64,000 bases of DNA from Marinilabiliales bacterium (GTDB lineage Bacteria; Bacteroidota; Bacteroidia; Bacteroidales; SZUA-534): contig DOTG01000033.1 in NCBI GenBank assembly GCA_003512955.1, forward strand, positions 62,001 through 126,000. The letters are read 5' to 3'. Numbering within the stretch: the first letter of the stretch is position 1; each line of letters starts with the position of its first letter. Below are positions 1-8,446 of this stretch, in pieces. The translations under genes and the position numbers were made by a program. Below the pieces are notes generated by a model. That model was not told the DNA's origin. It saw nothing but the letters and a program-made list of their open reading frames with translations, and ran no database searches.

Positions 1-659
1 TGGCGAAACTTTGCCACGTCAGCAGTATCGGTGCCTTAGGAGGTAAAATTAATGGTTCCATAATAAATGAAGACACTCCTTGGTCTCCTCCCGGAAAATC
101 AAGTTACTCATTGAGCAAATATTATTCTGAATTAGAAGTCTGGCGAGGTACTGCCGAAGGTTTGAATGCGGTTATCGTAAATCCTGCGGTTATCCTTGGT
201 CCCGGTGATTGGCAAAAAGGAAGCCCCTCCCTTTTCCATTTGGCCGCAAAAGGACAACCTTTTTATACCCTAGGCTCCACAGGATATGTCGATGTGCGCG
301 ATGTTACCCGGGCCATGATTTATTTGATGGATTCTCACATCCAATCAGCGCGATTTGTTTTATGCGCGGAAACATTAACCTATAAGGAGCTTTTTACTAA
401 AATTGCTCATTCCTTACAAGTACCTCCTCCCAGGATTTATGCCAACCGTTTTCTTACTTCCCTAGCCTGGAGAGCAGAATGGGTAACATCAAAGCTTTTG
501 GATAAGGAACCAAAAATGACCCGCCAAACACATCGGGTTTCGCACATAACGGACGTTTTTAATGGAAATAAGATTACCGAAAACAATACGTTTGCATATA
601 CGCCTATTGAAGAAACCCTGTTTTTTATTGCGCAATTATATCAATCTGTTAATTTTTAA
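1..659 (+). CDS. NAD-dependent epimerase/dehydratase family protein (5'-truncated)
   Basis: The reading frame is open from the first bases of the window, so the N-terminal Rossmann part lies upstream. The visible part starts inside the strand with the HVSSIGALG motif and carries the YxxxK catalytic pair (Tyr-Ser-Leu-Ser-Lys), then the NPAVILGPGDW segment usual in extended short-chain dehydrogenases of the WcaG / dihydroflavonol-reductase type. The substrate cannot be told. A TTG near position 111 is in frame but internal. The next gene starts 34 bases downstream on the same strand. Confidence 0.85.
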   Translation, partial: AKLCHVSSIGALGGKINGSIINEDTPWSPPGKSSYSLSKYYSELEVWRGTAEGLNAVIVNPAVILGPGDWQKGSPSLFHLAAKGQPFYTLGSTGYVDVRDVTRAMIYLMDSHIQSARFVLCAETLTYKELFTKIAHSLQVPPPRIYANRFLTSLAWRAEWVTSKLLDKEPKMTRQTHRVSHITDVFNGNKITENNTFAYTPIEETLFFIAQLYQSVNF

Positions 660-693
660 GCTGATTTAACGGCCATTTCTTTAGCATTAAATA

Positions 694-1515
694 ATGACAA
701 ACAGACTTTTCATTTTAGTTTTTTTTCTGGGTCTTGTGGGCAATCCCCTTTATTCTCAATGCCTTTCAAAAAACAAAATTGCAGCCGCAGGGGAAGAGGC
801 TACATACGCTGTTTTTTATAATCTGGGTTTTGTGTGGATGAATGCCGCTGAGGTATCATTCAGTACAAAATTGACAAAATACCAGGGGAAAAGCGCCTTT
901 CTCTTTATTAGCAAGGGCCAGACCTTACCAAATTTTGATTGGCTTTTTAAAGTCCGCGACTCCTTTCAATCCATTGCCGACACGGCTACATTGCAACCTT
1001 ATTGGTTTCGGCGCGATAACCATGAAGGGAACTATTCCGTTAAAAGTACGCAGGTTTTTGATTACATAAATAAAAAAGCCTTTTGTGATGTAACAACCAG
1101 TAAAACAGCACTAAAACGGGACACTTTACCACTAAAAGGTTGCGTTCTCGATGTTCTTACCGCCATTTATGCCAGCAGGAACATTGAATTCAACCATTTG
1201 AACAAAAACGATTTGATCCCCCTTTCAATTCTTATCGACAACCAAATTTTTCCGTTATATATTCGGTATCTTGGGCCAGAAATAATTTTGAACCATGACA
1301 ATAAAAAATTTGCCTGTCAAAAATTTTCGATTCTTTTAGTGGAAGGGACCATTTTTAGCGGTGGCGAAGATATGACTGTTTGGGTTTCCGACGACTTGGC
1401 CCGCGTGCCTATCCGGGTAGAGGCAAAAATTCTTATCGGCTCCGTTGTGGCTAATGTTTCTAGCTTTAAAGGAACCAAATACCCCATGACTTCTGAAATA
1501 ATTACCTCCGAGTGA
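694..1515 (+). CDS. DUF3108 domain-containing exported protein
   Basis: The 273-residue protein has a Sec signal peptide ending around PLYSQ (residue 22). The mature part resembles the DUF3108 family: the AGEEATYAVFYNLGFVWMNA stretch near the N-terminus, then alternating beta-strands. The family is periplasmic and of unknown biochemical function. There are no catalytic motifs. The start is the ATG after a weak purine-rich stretch. It may be co-transcribed with the epimerase. The family call comes from the N-terminal pattern and is moderately sure. Confidence 0.75.
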   Translation: MTNRLFILVFFLGLVGNPLYSQCLSKNKIAAAGEEATYAVFYNLGFVWMNAAEVSFSTKLTKYQGKSAFLFISKGQTLPNFDWLFKVRDSFQSIADTATLQPYWFRRDNHEGNYSVKSTQVFDYINKKAFCDVTTSKTALKRDTLPLKGCVLDVLTAIYASRNIEFNHLNKNDLIPLSILIDNQIFPLYIRYLGPEIILNHDNKKFACQKFSILLVEGTIFSGGEDMTVWVSDDLARVPIRVEAKILIGSVVANVSSFKGTKYPMTSEIITSE

Positions 1516-1521
1516 TATAAC

Positions 1522-1554
1522 TTTGAGCCAAATTGTAAAAAAAATTTAATTTTG
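1522..1554 (+). promoter_or_regulatory. Bacteroidota-type promoter (-33 TTTG, -7 TAATTTTG)
   Basis: TTTG at 1522-1525 is followed after 21 bases by TAATTTTG at 1547-1554, matching the known Bacteroidota sigma-A consensus TTTG-N19-21-TAxxTTTG. It lies 25 bases before the start of the coiled-coil protein gene. Confidence 0.65.
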
Positions 1555-1579
1555 TGACATTATTCTTAAATACTAACAA

Positions 1580-2500
1580 TTGAGAGCCGTGGATAACTTG
1601 AAAGAATTCAATTCCGCATCCGGAAAAGGAACCGGATATAAAATAACTATTACTGTTTTACTTTTGCTATTAGCCGGTGTTTCCTATTTGTATTTTAACC
1701 AAACCGAACAGACCGAGCAGAAAATTACTGAGTTAACACAGGTAAGCCACGAAAAAGAAGATTTGACTTTCCAATTTCAAAATCTTTTGGATGATTATGA
1801 TCAACTGGAAACAACCAATGATAGCATTGCCTCCCAATTGTCGCATGAAAAGGAACGGATTAAAACCCTCATGAACCAGCTCCGGGCAACAAAAACCGAG
1901 AATAAAGTACAGATTGAAAAATATAAAAAAGAGCTTCAAACGCTTCGTGACATCATGAAAGGTTTTATACACCAAATTGATTCGTTAAATACCTTGAACA
2001 TTGTGCTTACTGAAGAAAACACTCAAATAAAAAAGCAAATAACAACGGCAAAAACCGAAAACAAAAAGCTCACGGAAAAGTACAACGAGGCGGCAAACAA
2101 AGTTGCCCTTGCTTCAGTTATTAAAGCAATTGATGTTACAATGATTCCTTTGAACCAAAAAGGGAAAGAAACAACCCGCGCTAAAAAAACCAAACGCTTT
2201 TCGGTGAGTTTTTCACTCGATGAAAATGTTATTGCCCCCAAAGGGACAAAAAATGTATACATCCGGATTACTGATCCTCAGGAACATATCCTCATACAGG
2301 ACAATCAGCCTGTTTTTTCTTATGAAGGAGAAGAGATTGCCTACTCAGCCCTGCGGCAAATTGAATATGATGGGAATACAACCAATACCGTGGTTTATTT
2401 TGAGCACACCGAAGAAGGAACCCTACTTGAAGGTTCCTACAAGGTGGATATTTTCTGCGATGGAAGTATGATCGGTTCAGGAACAGCCCAACTTAAATAA
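1580..2500 (+). CDS. Single-pass membrane coiled-coil protein of unknown function
   Basis: The 306-residue protein has a short cytoplasmic tail, one transmembrane helix (about residues 20-40), a long Gln/Glu/Lys-rich coiled coil (about 45-170) and a C-terminal beta-rich domain of about 120 residues. That arrangement suggests an anchored periplasmic protein. I do not recognise the family beyond being a Bacteroidota conserved hypothetical. The start is TTG at 1580 (a GTG at 1589 is the alternative); both fit the promoter at 1522-1554. The stop lies 5 bases from the convergent OsmC gene. A weak AT hairpin (AATAAA-GCA-TTTATT) sits at that junction. Confidence 0.7.
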   Translation: MRAVDNLKEFNSASGKGTGYKITITVLLLLLAGVSYLYFNQTEQTEQKITELTQVSHEKEDLTFQFQNLLDDYDQLETTNDSIASQLSHEKERIKTLMNQLRATKTENKVQIEKYKKELQTLRDIMKGFIHQIDSLNTLNIVLTEENTQIKKQITTAKTENKKLTEKYNEAANKVALASVIKAIDVTMIPLNQKGKETTRAKKTKRFSVSFSLDENVIAPKGTKNVYIRITDPQEHILIQDNQPVFSYEGEEIAYSALRQIEYDGNTTNTVVYFEHTEEGTLLEGSYKVDIFCDGSMIGSGTAQLK

Positions 2501-2505
2501 AGCAT

Positions 2506-2925
2506 TTATTGTTCCTTAATCTCTATGTCGTAAGAAAGGTTCATGGCTTTTTTATAAACTGCCGAAACACCACAATATTTTTCCATGGAAAGATCAATGG
2601 CTTTTCTCAGTTTTTCTTCAACCAAATCAGCTCCTGCAAATTCATAAATAATTTTCATGTCCTGAAAGTGCTTTGGGTGTTCTTCGGTTAAATTACCCTC
2701 AATCCGGACATTAAATGCAGCAACCTCAACATGCATCTTTTTTAATATCGAAACCACATCCATTCCGGTACATCCGGCTAAAGCCACCATCATTAATCCC
2801 TTTGGACGTGGCCCTAAGTCGTGTCCACCAACTTCGGGAGCAGCATCTACTGTAATTTTATGGCCGTTCAATTCTGTTTCAAACGCCATTTCTCCCTTCC
2901 AATTCATGTTTATTGAAGTTTTCAT
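2506..2925 (-). CDS. OsmC family peroxiredoxin-like protein
   Basis: The 139-residue protein matches the OsmC/Ohr fold. The two conserved cysteines are present: C52 in GCTGMDV and C118 in KYCGVSAV. In the family they form the peroxidatic/resolving pair that reduces organic hydroperoxides. I start it at the ATG at 2925, preceded by AAGAGA, because a -7 promoter box lies at 2941-2948. A longer reading to 3000 would run through that promoter. It is cytosolic and probably transcribed alone. Confidence 0.88.
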   Translation of the reverse strand: MKTSINMNWKGEMAFETELNGHKITVDAAPEVGGHDLGPRPKGLMMVALAGCTGMDVVSILKKMHVEVAAFNVRIEGNLTEEHPKHFQDMKIIYEFAGADLVEEKLRKAIDLSMEKYCGVSAVYKKAMNLSYDIEIKEQ

Positions 2926-2940
2926 AATCTCTTTTTTATG

Positions 2941-2948
2941 CAAACATA
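2941..2948 (-). promoter_or_regulatory. -7 promoter box (TATGTTTG) for the OsmC gene
   Basis: Read on the minus strand the sequence is TATGTTTG, an exact TAxxTTTG match, 16 bases before the OsmC ATG. No clear -33 box is visible. Confidence 0.45.
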
Positions 2949-3098
2949 TGTAATTATCTACATTTATTAAAACGGAATAAAGCAAAATGTGTTTCAACAA
3001 AATCGCTTTCTTTAGGTGGGTTTGGGTCTTTTATGTGTAAAAATCATATTTATATTTAAAAAGAACAATCAAAGACAATGTTAAAAGCGGAAAAAATT

Positions 3099-3106
3099 TA
3101 ATTTTG
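3099..3106 (+). promoter_or_regulatory. -7 promoter box (TAATTTTG) for the Crp/Fnr gene
   Basis: TAATTTTG with the same flanks as the box at 1547-1554 (both continue TGAC). It ends on the first base of an in-frame GTG, which argues that translation starts at the ATG at 3172, not at this GTG. No good -33 box. Confidence 0.5.
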
Positions 3107-3171
3107 TGACTGATTTTAATATCATTTACCCACAGAATAACCTCCGAATTGATGAATTATTTAGTTGTGCG

Positions 3172-3876
3172 ATGAAAAACAATACCTCGATCCCCACTTG
3201 TAGAGAATGCCTTACTGGAAATAAATCCATCCTTTCAACCCTTAACGAGCAAGAATTAGACCGTTTGATTTTTGACAAAAACTGTAATTTTTATAAAAAA
3301 GGCTCTACCATTTTTCATGAAGGTAACCGGATCCACCATTTCTATTGCATCCATTCAGGTATTGTTAAAATGTATAAAACCGGCATTGAAGGAAAAGAAC
3401 AAATTGTTTCGTTTGCCAAAGCCGGAGATATTATTGGGTATCGTTCTATTTTAAGCCACGAATCGGCTTGTACCACAGCAAAAGCCATTGAAGATGTGGT
3501 TGTTTGCGCCATTTCTGCCGAAAGCATGTTTTTTCTTATTGAACATAACAGTCGGTTTTCCATGGAACTGATGCAGTTAGCTTGTAAAGAATTAGGCGAA
3601 GCCAATCAGTTTTTGACCGATATTGCTCAAAAATCTGTCCGCGAAAGATTAGCTGAGGTTTTAGTTAAGCTTAAAGAAACTTTCAGCCTTGATGCCGATG
3701 GTTATTTAAAAGTATCACTTACCCGTGAAGAGTTGGCAAGCCTGGTTGGTACTGCAACCGAATCGGTAATCCGTTTATTGTCCGAATTCAAATCCGATAA
3801 GTTTATCGACATTAACGGCCGGAAAATCCGGATTTTAAATGAAGAGCGTTTGCGTAAACTTAGCAGTTATTATTAA
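3172..3876 (+). CDS. Crp/Fnr family transcriptional regulator
   Basis: The 234-residue protein has a cyclic-nucleotide-binding-like beta-roll (about residues 25-140, with the GSTIFHEGNRI turn), a dimerisation helix, and a C-terminal helix-turn-helix (about 175-215: TREELASLVGTATESVIRLL). The N-terminus carries C10-x2-C13, which in FNR-type members can take part in redox or Fe-S sensing, but a full FNR cysteine set is not obvious. An in-frame GTG at 3106 would add 22 residues; it overlaps the promoter box, so I reject it. A small membrane protein gene follows after 3 bases. Confidence 0.88.
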   Translation: MKNNTSIPTCRECLTGNKSILSTLNEQELDRLIFDKNCNFYKKGSTIFHEGNRIHHFYCIHSGIVKMYKTGIEGKEQIVSFAKAGDIIGYRSILSHESACTTAKAIEDVVVCAISAESMFFLIEHNSRFSMELMQLACKELGEANQFLTDIAQKSVRERLAEVLVKLKETFSLDADGYLKVSLTREELASLVGTATESVIRLLSEFKSDKFIDINGRKIRILNEERLRKLSSYY

Positions 3877-3879
3877 ACC

Positions 3880-4062
3880 ATGATTCGAGTATTTTTACTT
3901 TTATTGATTGTGCTGATTGCATTAAATTTTTATTTAATGTATGTCATCGATAACTCTACCCTGAGTGAAAAACAGAAAAACATCAGCAAGTGGTTGGTTT
4001 GGTTGCTCCCTTTTGTCTGGGCCTTCATGCTGTTTTATTACAACAAGAATTTTAAAAAATAG
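3880..4062 (+). CDS. Small two-helix membrane protein
   Basis: The 60-residue protein has two predicted transmembrane helices (about residues 3-22 and 37-54) with a short polar loop and a Lys-rich C-terminus. The shape resembles the small PLDc_N-like or 'cardiolipin synthase N-terminal' proteins, but similarity is too weak to name it. It starts 3 bases after the Crp/Fnr stop, so it is probably co-translated. It could be a small effector of that regulator's regulon. Existence is likely, function unknown. Confidence 0.6.
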   Translation: MIRVFLLLLIVLIALNFYLMYVIDNSTLSEKQKNISKWLVWLLPFVWAFMLFYYNKNFKK

Positions 4063-4136
4063 CCGCTCCAAAATCGTCCCTTTCTTGTTTACCTGTTTTT
4101 TAATTCCTTTTTCTCGCAATTATTTGCGAACCACAA

Positions 4137-4166
4137 TTTGTTTCTAAAGGGTTTTGAATAATTTTG
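4137..4166 (+). promoter_or_regulatory. Promoter for riboflavin synthase gene
   Basis: TTTG (4137-4140), an 18-base gap, then TAATTTTG (4159-4166), 28 bases before the ribE ATG. The -7 box is exact and the spacing one base short of the consensus. No FMN riboswitch is seen. Confidence 0.55.
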
Positions 4167-4194
4167 CTCCTCTTTATAAATTAAACCGAATCGT

Positions 4195-4791
4195 ATGTTT
4201 TCAGGAATTGTTGAAGAAACCGGTAAAGTTGTTTTCATTGAAAAAAATCAGGAAAACATCAATATTACCATTGGCTGCTCCTTTGTGGGAGATTTAAAAA
4301 TTGACCAAAGCGTGGCCCATAATGGCGTTTGCTTAACCGTTGTCCGGAAATCGGGAAATAATTACACAGTAACTGCCATTCAAGAAACTTTGATAAAATC
4401 AAACCTTGGAGAATTATCGACTGGGAGCTTGGTAAACCTGGAACGCAGCATGACGCTTGATAAATTGCTCGATGGCCATTTGGTGCAAGGTCACGTGGAC
4501 CAGACCGCGGTCTGTACCAATATTGAAGAAGCCGATGGCAGTTGGTATTTTACCTTTGAATACGATGCAACAAAAGGGAATATTACTGTTGAAAAAGGTT
4601 CTATTTCTGTGGATGGAGTAAGTCTAACGGTGGTTAATTCTCAAGAAAAAACGTTTCAAGTAGCCATCATTCCATATACCTATGAACATACAGTTTTTCA
4701 TACTTACAAAGTAGGTTCAAAAGTCAACCTTGAATTCGACATCATTGGAAAATACATCACCAAAATAATGAAACTCCAACTGGTAAAGTAG
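4195..4791 (+). CDS. ribE: Riboflavin synthase, alpha subunit
   Basis: It dismutates two 6,7-dimethyl-8-ribityllumazine molecules into riboflavin and 5-amino-6-ribitylaminouracil, the last step of riboflavin synthesis. The 198-residue length and the start MFSGIVEETG are typical. Two tandem lumazine-binding barrels are visible: the first has HNGVCLTV and the second SVDGVSLTV, with the linker LDGHLVQGHVD between them. The C-terminal trimerisation helix is present. It stands alone with its own promoter; no other rib gene is adjacent. Confidence 0.95.
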   Translation: MFSGIVEETGKVVFIEKNQENINITIGCSFVGDLKIDQSVAHNGVCLTVVRKSGNNYTVTAIQETLIKSNLGELSTGSLVNLERSMTLDKLLDGHLVQGHVDQTAVCTNIEEADGSWYFTFEYDATKGNITVEKGSISVDGVSLTVVNSQEKTFQVAIIPYTYEHTVFHTYKVGSKVNLEFDIIGKYITKIMKLQLVK

Positions 4792-4881
4792 CTTTCTTTT
4801 TTCTTGAAACTATTATAATTGCGCCGAAGTGCTTTAATTATTTAACGATGCTGAATTAAGTTATCCAATAAAAATTCTGTC

Positions 4882-6795
4882 ATGATCCAATCTTGGTTTA
4901 CCCTATCCCCCTTTTATTTAAAGAGATGGCCTACACAACCCCTCCAAATTGGTGCTTTAAAACTGGGTTCTGGTTTTCCTGTTAGGGTGCAATCAATGGC
5001 AAATACACCAACCAGTAATGTAGAGGCATCAGTAAACCAAGCAATAGAAATCATTCTTGCCGGTGGTGAGTTGATCCGTTTTACCGTTATCAATTCTCAA
5101 GATGCAGAGGCACTTAAGCAAATCAAAGAAAAATTAACCGTTCTGGGACATTCCGTTCCTTTGGTGGCAGATGTTCATTTTAATCCAATCCTTGCTGACA
5201 TTGCTGCTAAATATGTTGATAAAGTCCGCATAAACCCGGGCAATTACTTAGACAAGCGGGCTTCGTTTAAAAAAGTTTTTTATTCCGATGAGGAATATGC
5301 CCAAGAATTATCAAAGCTTGAAGAACGGTTTGTTTCCTTTTTGTCAATCTGCAAAGAACACCACACGGCCGTAAGGATTGGAACCAACCATGGTTCATTA
5401 TCGGACCGTATCATGAGCCGATATGGGGACACCCCCTCAGGAATGGTTGAAGCAACGATGGAATTCCTCCGGATCTGCAAAAAACATGGATTCACAAACG
5501 TCGTTGTGTCGCTCAAATCGAGCAATACCCGCGTGATGGTTCATGCTTACCGTTTATTGGCATTACAGATGCATCGGGAACAAATGCGTTTTGCTCTGCA
5601 CCTTGGTGTTACAGAAGCCGGAAGCGCTGAAGATGGCCGTATTAAATCTTCCGTAGGTATTGGCACATTAATGCACGACGGTTTGGGCGACACTATCCGG
5701 GTTTCGTTAACGGAACATCCCGCGAAAGAAATTCCGGTGGCAAACCTTTTGATTTTGCATTTCGAAAATCTATCCAAAAATCAGCATTCTTTAAAAGTGA
5801 ATCCTTGTTACGATCCCTATTCTTACAACAAGCGTTTTTCATTTGCTGTCGGTAAAACCGGAGAATCGAATGCTCCTGTTGTAATTGCTGATGTTTCAAA
5901 TGAACTCATGCTGTCTGAAGAAATTTTTTTACAACTTGGGTTTTCGTTCAACGTACAAACAAAAACCTTTGAACGTGGCGACTTATCGCCAGATATACTG
6001 TTCACCGGAAATTTAACCATTCCTCGTTCTTTAAACATTGATGTTACCCTCGTGTCCAACTCTTCGGATTGGTTCCCTGACTCAGTTGCTTTTCCACTCT
6101 TTACGTGGGATGACTACCAACAATCTGACATTAAATCTTCAAAACAAAATTGGGTACTGATTTCCTCTTTTCAACTTAGTGAGGCTTCCGTTTTAAAGAA
6201 AATAAAAGAAGATACTACAGCCGTACTCGTAGTATTTTCTGAAAATGATAACTACACCCAGGAAATCCGTGCCTGCATCAACATCCTTATCGAAAACCAA
6301 ATTACCAATCCTGTTATTATCAAAAAGGAATACCCGAAATTTTCGTTGTCTGATTTTCAAATCATCAGTGCCGCTGATTGTGGTCTGTTTTTTATTGATG
6401 GTTTAGCCGATGGCCTCTGGATACAAGCCGGAGATGTTCCTGCCCAATCTGTGGTAGAAACCGCTTTTGGAATTTTGCAAGCAAGCCGCACCCGCACCAC
6501 AAAAACGGAATACATAAGCTGCCCATCTTGTGGCCGGACATTGTTTGATATTGAAGCCTCTTTGGCTAAAGTTAAATATACAACACAACATTTAAAAGGA
6601 TTAAAAATAGCCGTGATGGGTTGTATTGTCAATGGTCCGGGTGAAATGGCCGATGCCGATTATGGGTATGTAGGAGCCGGCCCTGGAAAAGTTTCTTTGT
6701 ATAAAGGAAAAGAGTTGGTATTAAGAAACATTGATGCCAATAGTGCCGTGGATGAATTACTGGCTTTGATCAATCAGAACCAGAAAAGTCATTAA
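4882..6795 (+). CDS. ispG: 4-hydroxy-3-methylbut-2-enyl diphosphate synthase, long form
   Basis: It reduces MEcPP to HMBPP in the MEP isoprenoid pathway, using a [4Fe-4S] cluster. The N-terminal TIM barrel (about residues 15-290) includes RVQSMANTPT, the NPGNYL motif and the GVTEAG segment. The C-terminal reductase domain has the cluster ligands C547, C550 (CPSC), C581 (MGCIVNGPGE) and E588. At 637 residues it is the long type with an extra domain (about 300-530) between barrel and cluster domain, as in Bacteroidota, Chlamydia and plants; the E. coli form is about 370. All cluster ligands are intact. Confidence 0.95.
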   Translation: MIQSWFTLSPFYLKRWPTQPLQIGALKLGSGFPVRVQSMANTPTSNVEASVNQAIEIILAGGELIRFTVINSQDAEALKQIKEKLTVLGHSVPLVADVHFNPILADIAAKYVDKVRINPGNYLDKRASFKKVFYSDEEYAQELSKLEERFVSFLSICKEHHTAVRIGTNHGSLSDRIMSRYGDTPSGMVEATMEFLRICKKHGFTNVVVSLKSSNTRVMVHAYRLLALQMHREQMRFALHLGVTEAGSAEDGRIKSSVGIGTLMHDGLGDTIRVSLTEHPAKEIPVANLLILHFENLSKNQHSLKVNPCYDPYSYNKRFSFAVGKTGESNAPVVIADVSNELMLSEEIFLQLGFSFNVQTKTFERGDLSPDILFTGNLTIPRSLNIDVTLVSNSSDWFPDSVAFPLFTWDDYQQSDIKSSKQNWVLISSFQLSEASVLKKIKEDTTAVLVVFSENDNYTQEIRACINILIENQITNPVIIKKEYPKFSLSDFQIISAADCGLFFIDGLADGLWIQAGDVPAQSVVETAFGILQASRTRTTKTEYISCPSCGRTLFDIEASLAKVKYTTQHLKGLKIAVMGCIVNGPGEMADADYGYVGAGPGKVSLYKGKELVLRNIDANSAVDELLALINQNQKSH

Positions 6796-6823
6796 TGTTT
6801 CTTCTTCCTTATTGACTCAGCCG

Positions 6824-7267
6824 TTAAAGTACGATTTGATAATTCTGTTCTTTTGCTTCGGCAGCCAATTCACTAACAGTTTTGCTTTTGTAAAGAGTTA
6901 TCATTTGATGTCGGCTCTCATCAAATTCATTATGCAAAGCACAATATCCTCCCTCTTTTTTATTGGAATCGCACGAACCAGCACCAAGCAAACAGGAATG
7001 AAACAATTCATCGCCATCCATTTCAAAAATAATATCATACAACGTAATGTTGTCAGGGTTTTTCCCGATTCCAAAACCTCCATTAGGTCCCTTTGTTGAG
7101 GATAATATTTTTCGCCGAACTAGCACCTGAAGAATCTTTCCTAAAAAAGGTGATGGGATTTCTAAGGATTCAGAGATTTTTTTAATGCCTATTTTCTGAC
7201 CATTTGAGGCATGAACAGCCAAATAAATAACGGCTCTAATGGCATACTTGCTCGTGTTTGAAAGCAT
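6824..7267 (-). CDS. Rrf2 family transcriptional regulator
   Basis: The 147-residue protein begins MLSNTSKYAIRAVIYLA, the Rrf2 N-terminal winged-helix signature. The recognition region IKKISESLEIPSPFLGKILQ follows. Three cysteines, C92, C99 and C109, lie in the loop that in IscR/NsrR holds an Fe-S cluster, so a redox or iron-sulfur sensor role is plausible; spacing is not identical to IscR. The gene starts 5 bases after the rpiB stop on the same strand, so the two form an operon. It is convergent with ispG, itself an Fe-S enzyme, but that proximity proves nothing. Confidence 0.88.
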   Translation of the reverse strand: MLSNTSKYAIRAVIYLAVHASNGQKIGIKKISESLEIPSPFLGKILQVLVRRKILSSTKGPNGGFGIGKNPDNITLYDIIFEMDGDELFHSCLLGAGSCDSNKKEGGYCALHNEFDESRHQMITLYKSKTVSELAAEAKEQNYQIVL

Positions 7268-7272
7268 TGGAT

Positions 7273-7704
7273 TTATTTTAGTGGTATTTTATCAATTCTT
7301 GTTTGGTGCCTTCCCCCTTCAAACTGAGATGTTAAAAACGCATCCAAAATTTTTGTGGCAAGTTCATAATCAATAAAACGGGCCGGCAAAGAACAAACAT
7401 TCGCATTATTATGCTGCCTGGCTAAAGCGGAAATTTCAGGATTCCAACATAATGCCGCCCTTATTCCCTGGTGTTTATTGGCAGTCATATTTATACCGTT
7501 TCCACTTCCACAAATAGTGATACCAAAGTCAAAACCTCCTTTTTCAACCGCTTCGGCCAATGGATGAGCTGCATCAGGATAATCCATGCTCTGCGAAGAA
7601 TGGGTTCCAAAGTCTGTGGTTTTATGTCCTAACAATTTTAAATAGACAATTAGTTTCTCTTTTAATTCATACCCCGCGTGATCGCAAGCAATTGCTAAAT
7701 TCAT
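7273..7704 (-). CDS. rpiB: Ribose-5-phosphate isomerase B
   Basis: It interconverts ribose-5-phosphate and ribulose-5-phosphate in the pentose phosphate pathway. The 143-residue protein has the RpiB/LacAB signature: ACDHAGYELK at the N-terminus, the phosphate-binding CGSGNGINM with the catalytic Cys, and the GIRAALCWN and NNANVCSLP motifs. Length is normal. It is the first gene of the rpiB-rrf2 operon, driven by the box at 7731-7738. Confidence 0.95.
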   Translation of the reverse strand: MNLAIACDHAGYELKEKLIVYLKLLGHKTTDFGTHSSQSMDYPDAAHPLAEAVEKGGFDFGITICGSGNGINMTANKHQGIRAALCWNPEISALARQHNNANVCSLPARFIDYELATKILDAFLTSQFEGGRHQTRIDKIPLK

Positions 7705-7730
7705 GAATGATTCCCTTTTTAATATTGATT

Positions 7731-7738
7731 CAAAATTA
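7731..7738 (-). promoter_or_regulatory. -7 promoter box (TAATTTTG) for rpiB-rrf2
   Basis: On the minus strand TAATTTTG lies 26 bases before the rpiB ATG. Exact TAxxTTTG match; -33 box not clear. Confidence 0.5.
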
Positions 7739-8413
7739 TAGAATAATTTAATACCTGAATGTGTTTTTTAAAAATTTGATTGGTTATTGACTGATTAATA
7801 ATCATTTTGAAAAGTCAATAGCTAAATAAAAGAAATTGATGGAAACTTTTTAACATGGTTAATTATTTGAACGAGTGTCGTTTAAAATCATCCATTTTCA
7901 GTTTTATTTGATTTCCAGAGTCGTTTCAAATTTACTCGTTGTTAATAGCCTGTCTTTATTGTTCATAATTTTTTGGATGAATTCTAACTCTTTTATTTGG
8001 TTTTCTTGTGATAATAGCCAAATACACCTTTTACCATAATAACCAAAACATTGTTTCATTTTGTTCCTGCTTTTATTTAACAGTTTATAAACTTATTTTA
8101 GGGTTCGGGCTGCTAACTTTTTATTAACAGAAACTTTATAAACAAATTGTTAATTTTGCAATTATATATTTGATATACAAAATGTTGATTTTTTTGCTCT
8201 TGTTAAAAAGGATTGTTCAAACTACTAATAACAAATTATACAAACACTTGCTCTCTTTTTTGTAAACACAATTAACAGGATATAATCATCAACATTAGTT
8301 TTGAATTAATTTAAAAAGAATATTATTATTTATGTTTGTGAAAATTGTTAAAAGCTTTAATTCAAAAATTGGTACAAATTATGAATGTCAGTAATATTCC
8401 TCTATTTGTAAAA

Positions 8414-8421
8414 TACATTTG
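8414..8421 (+). promoter_or_regulatory. -7 promoter box (TACATTTG) for nadA and the downstream block
   Basis: TACATTTG ends 25 bases before the nadA ATG and is the nearest TAxxTTTG match. A -33 box at the right distance is not obvious. Confidence 0.4.
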
Positions 8422-8446
8422 TCTAAATTGATTAAAAGTAGTTGTT

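Larger units (their letters stand above)
7705..8446. other. 742-base AT-rich intergenic region
   Basis: No credible coding frame is seen on either strand; the longest frames are under 30 codons. It holds the rpiB promoter box at its left end and TAxxTTTG-like boxes on the plus strand at 8151-8158 (TAATTTTG), 8165-8172 (TATATTTG) and 8414-8421. It marks the left edge of the AT-rich block. I see no tRNA, riboswitch or terminator. Confidence 0.6.

Noticed and set aside
4492..4497. CACGTG inside ribE
   Set aside because: Flanks do not match the parS arms; coding sequence coincidence.
6812..7099. Plus-strand frame over the Rrf2 gene
   Set aside because: Antisense shadow of a clear Rrf2 reading frame with conserved motifs.
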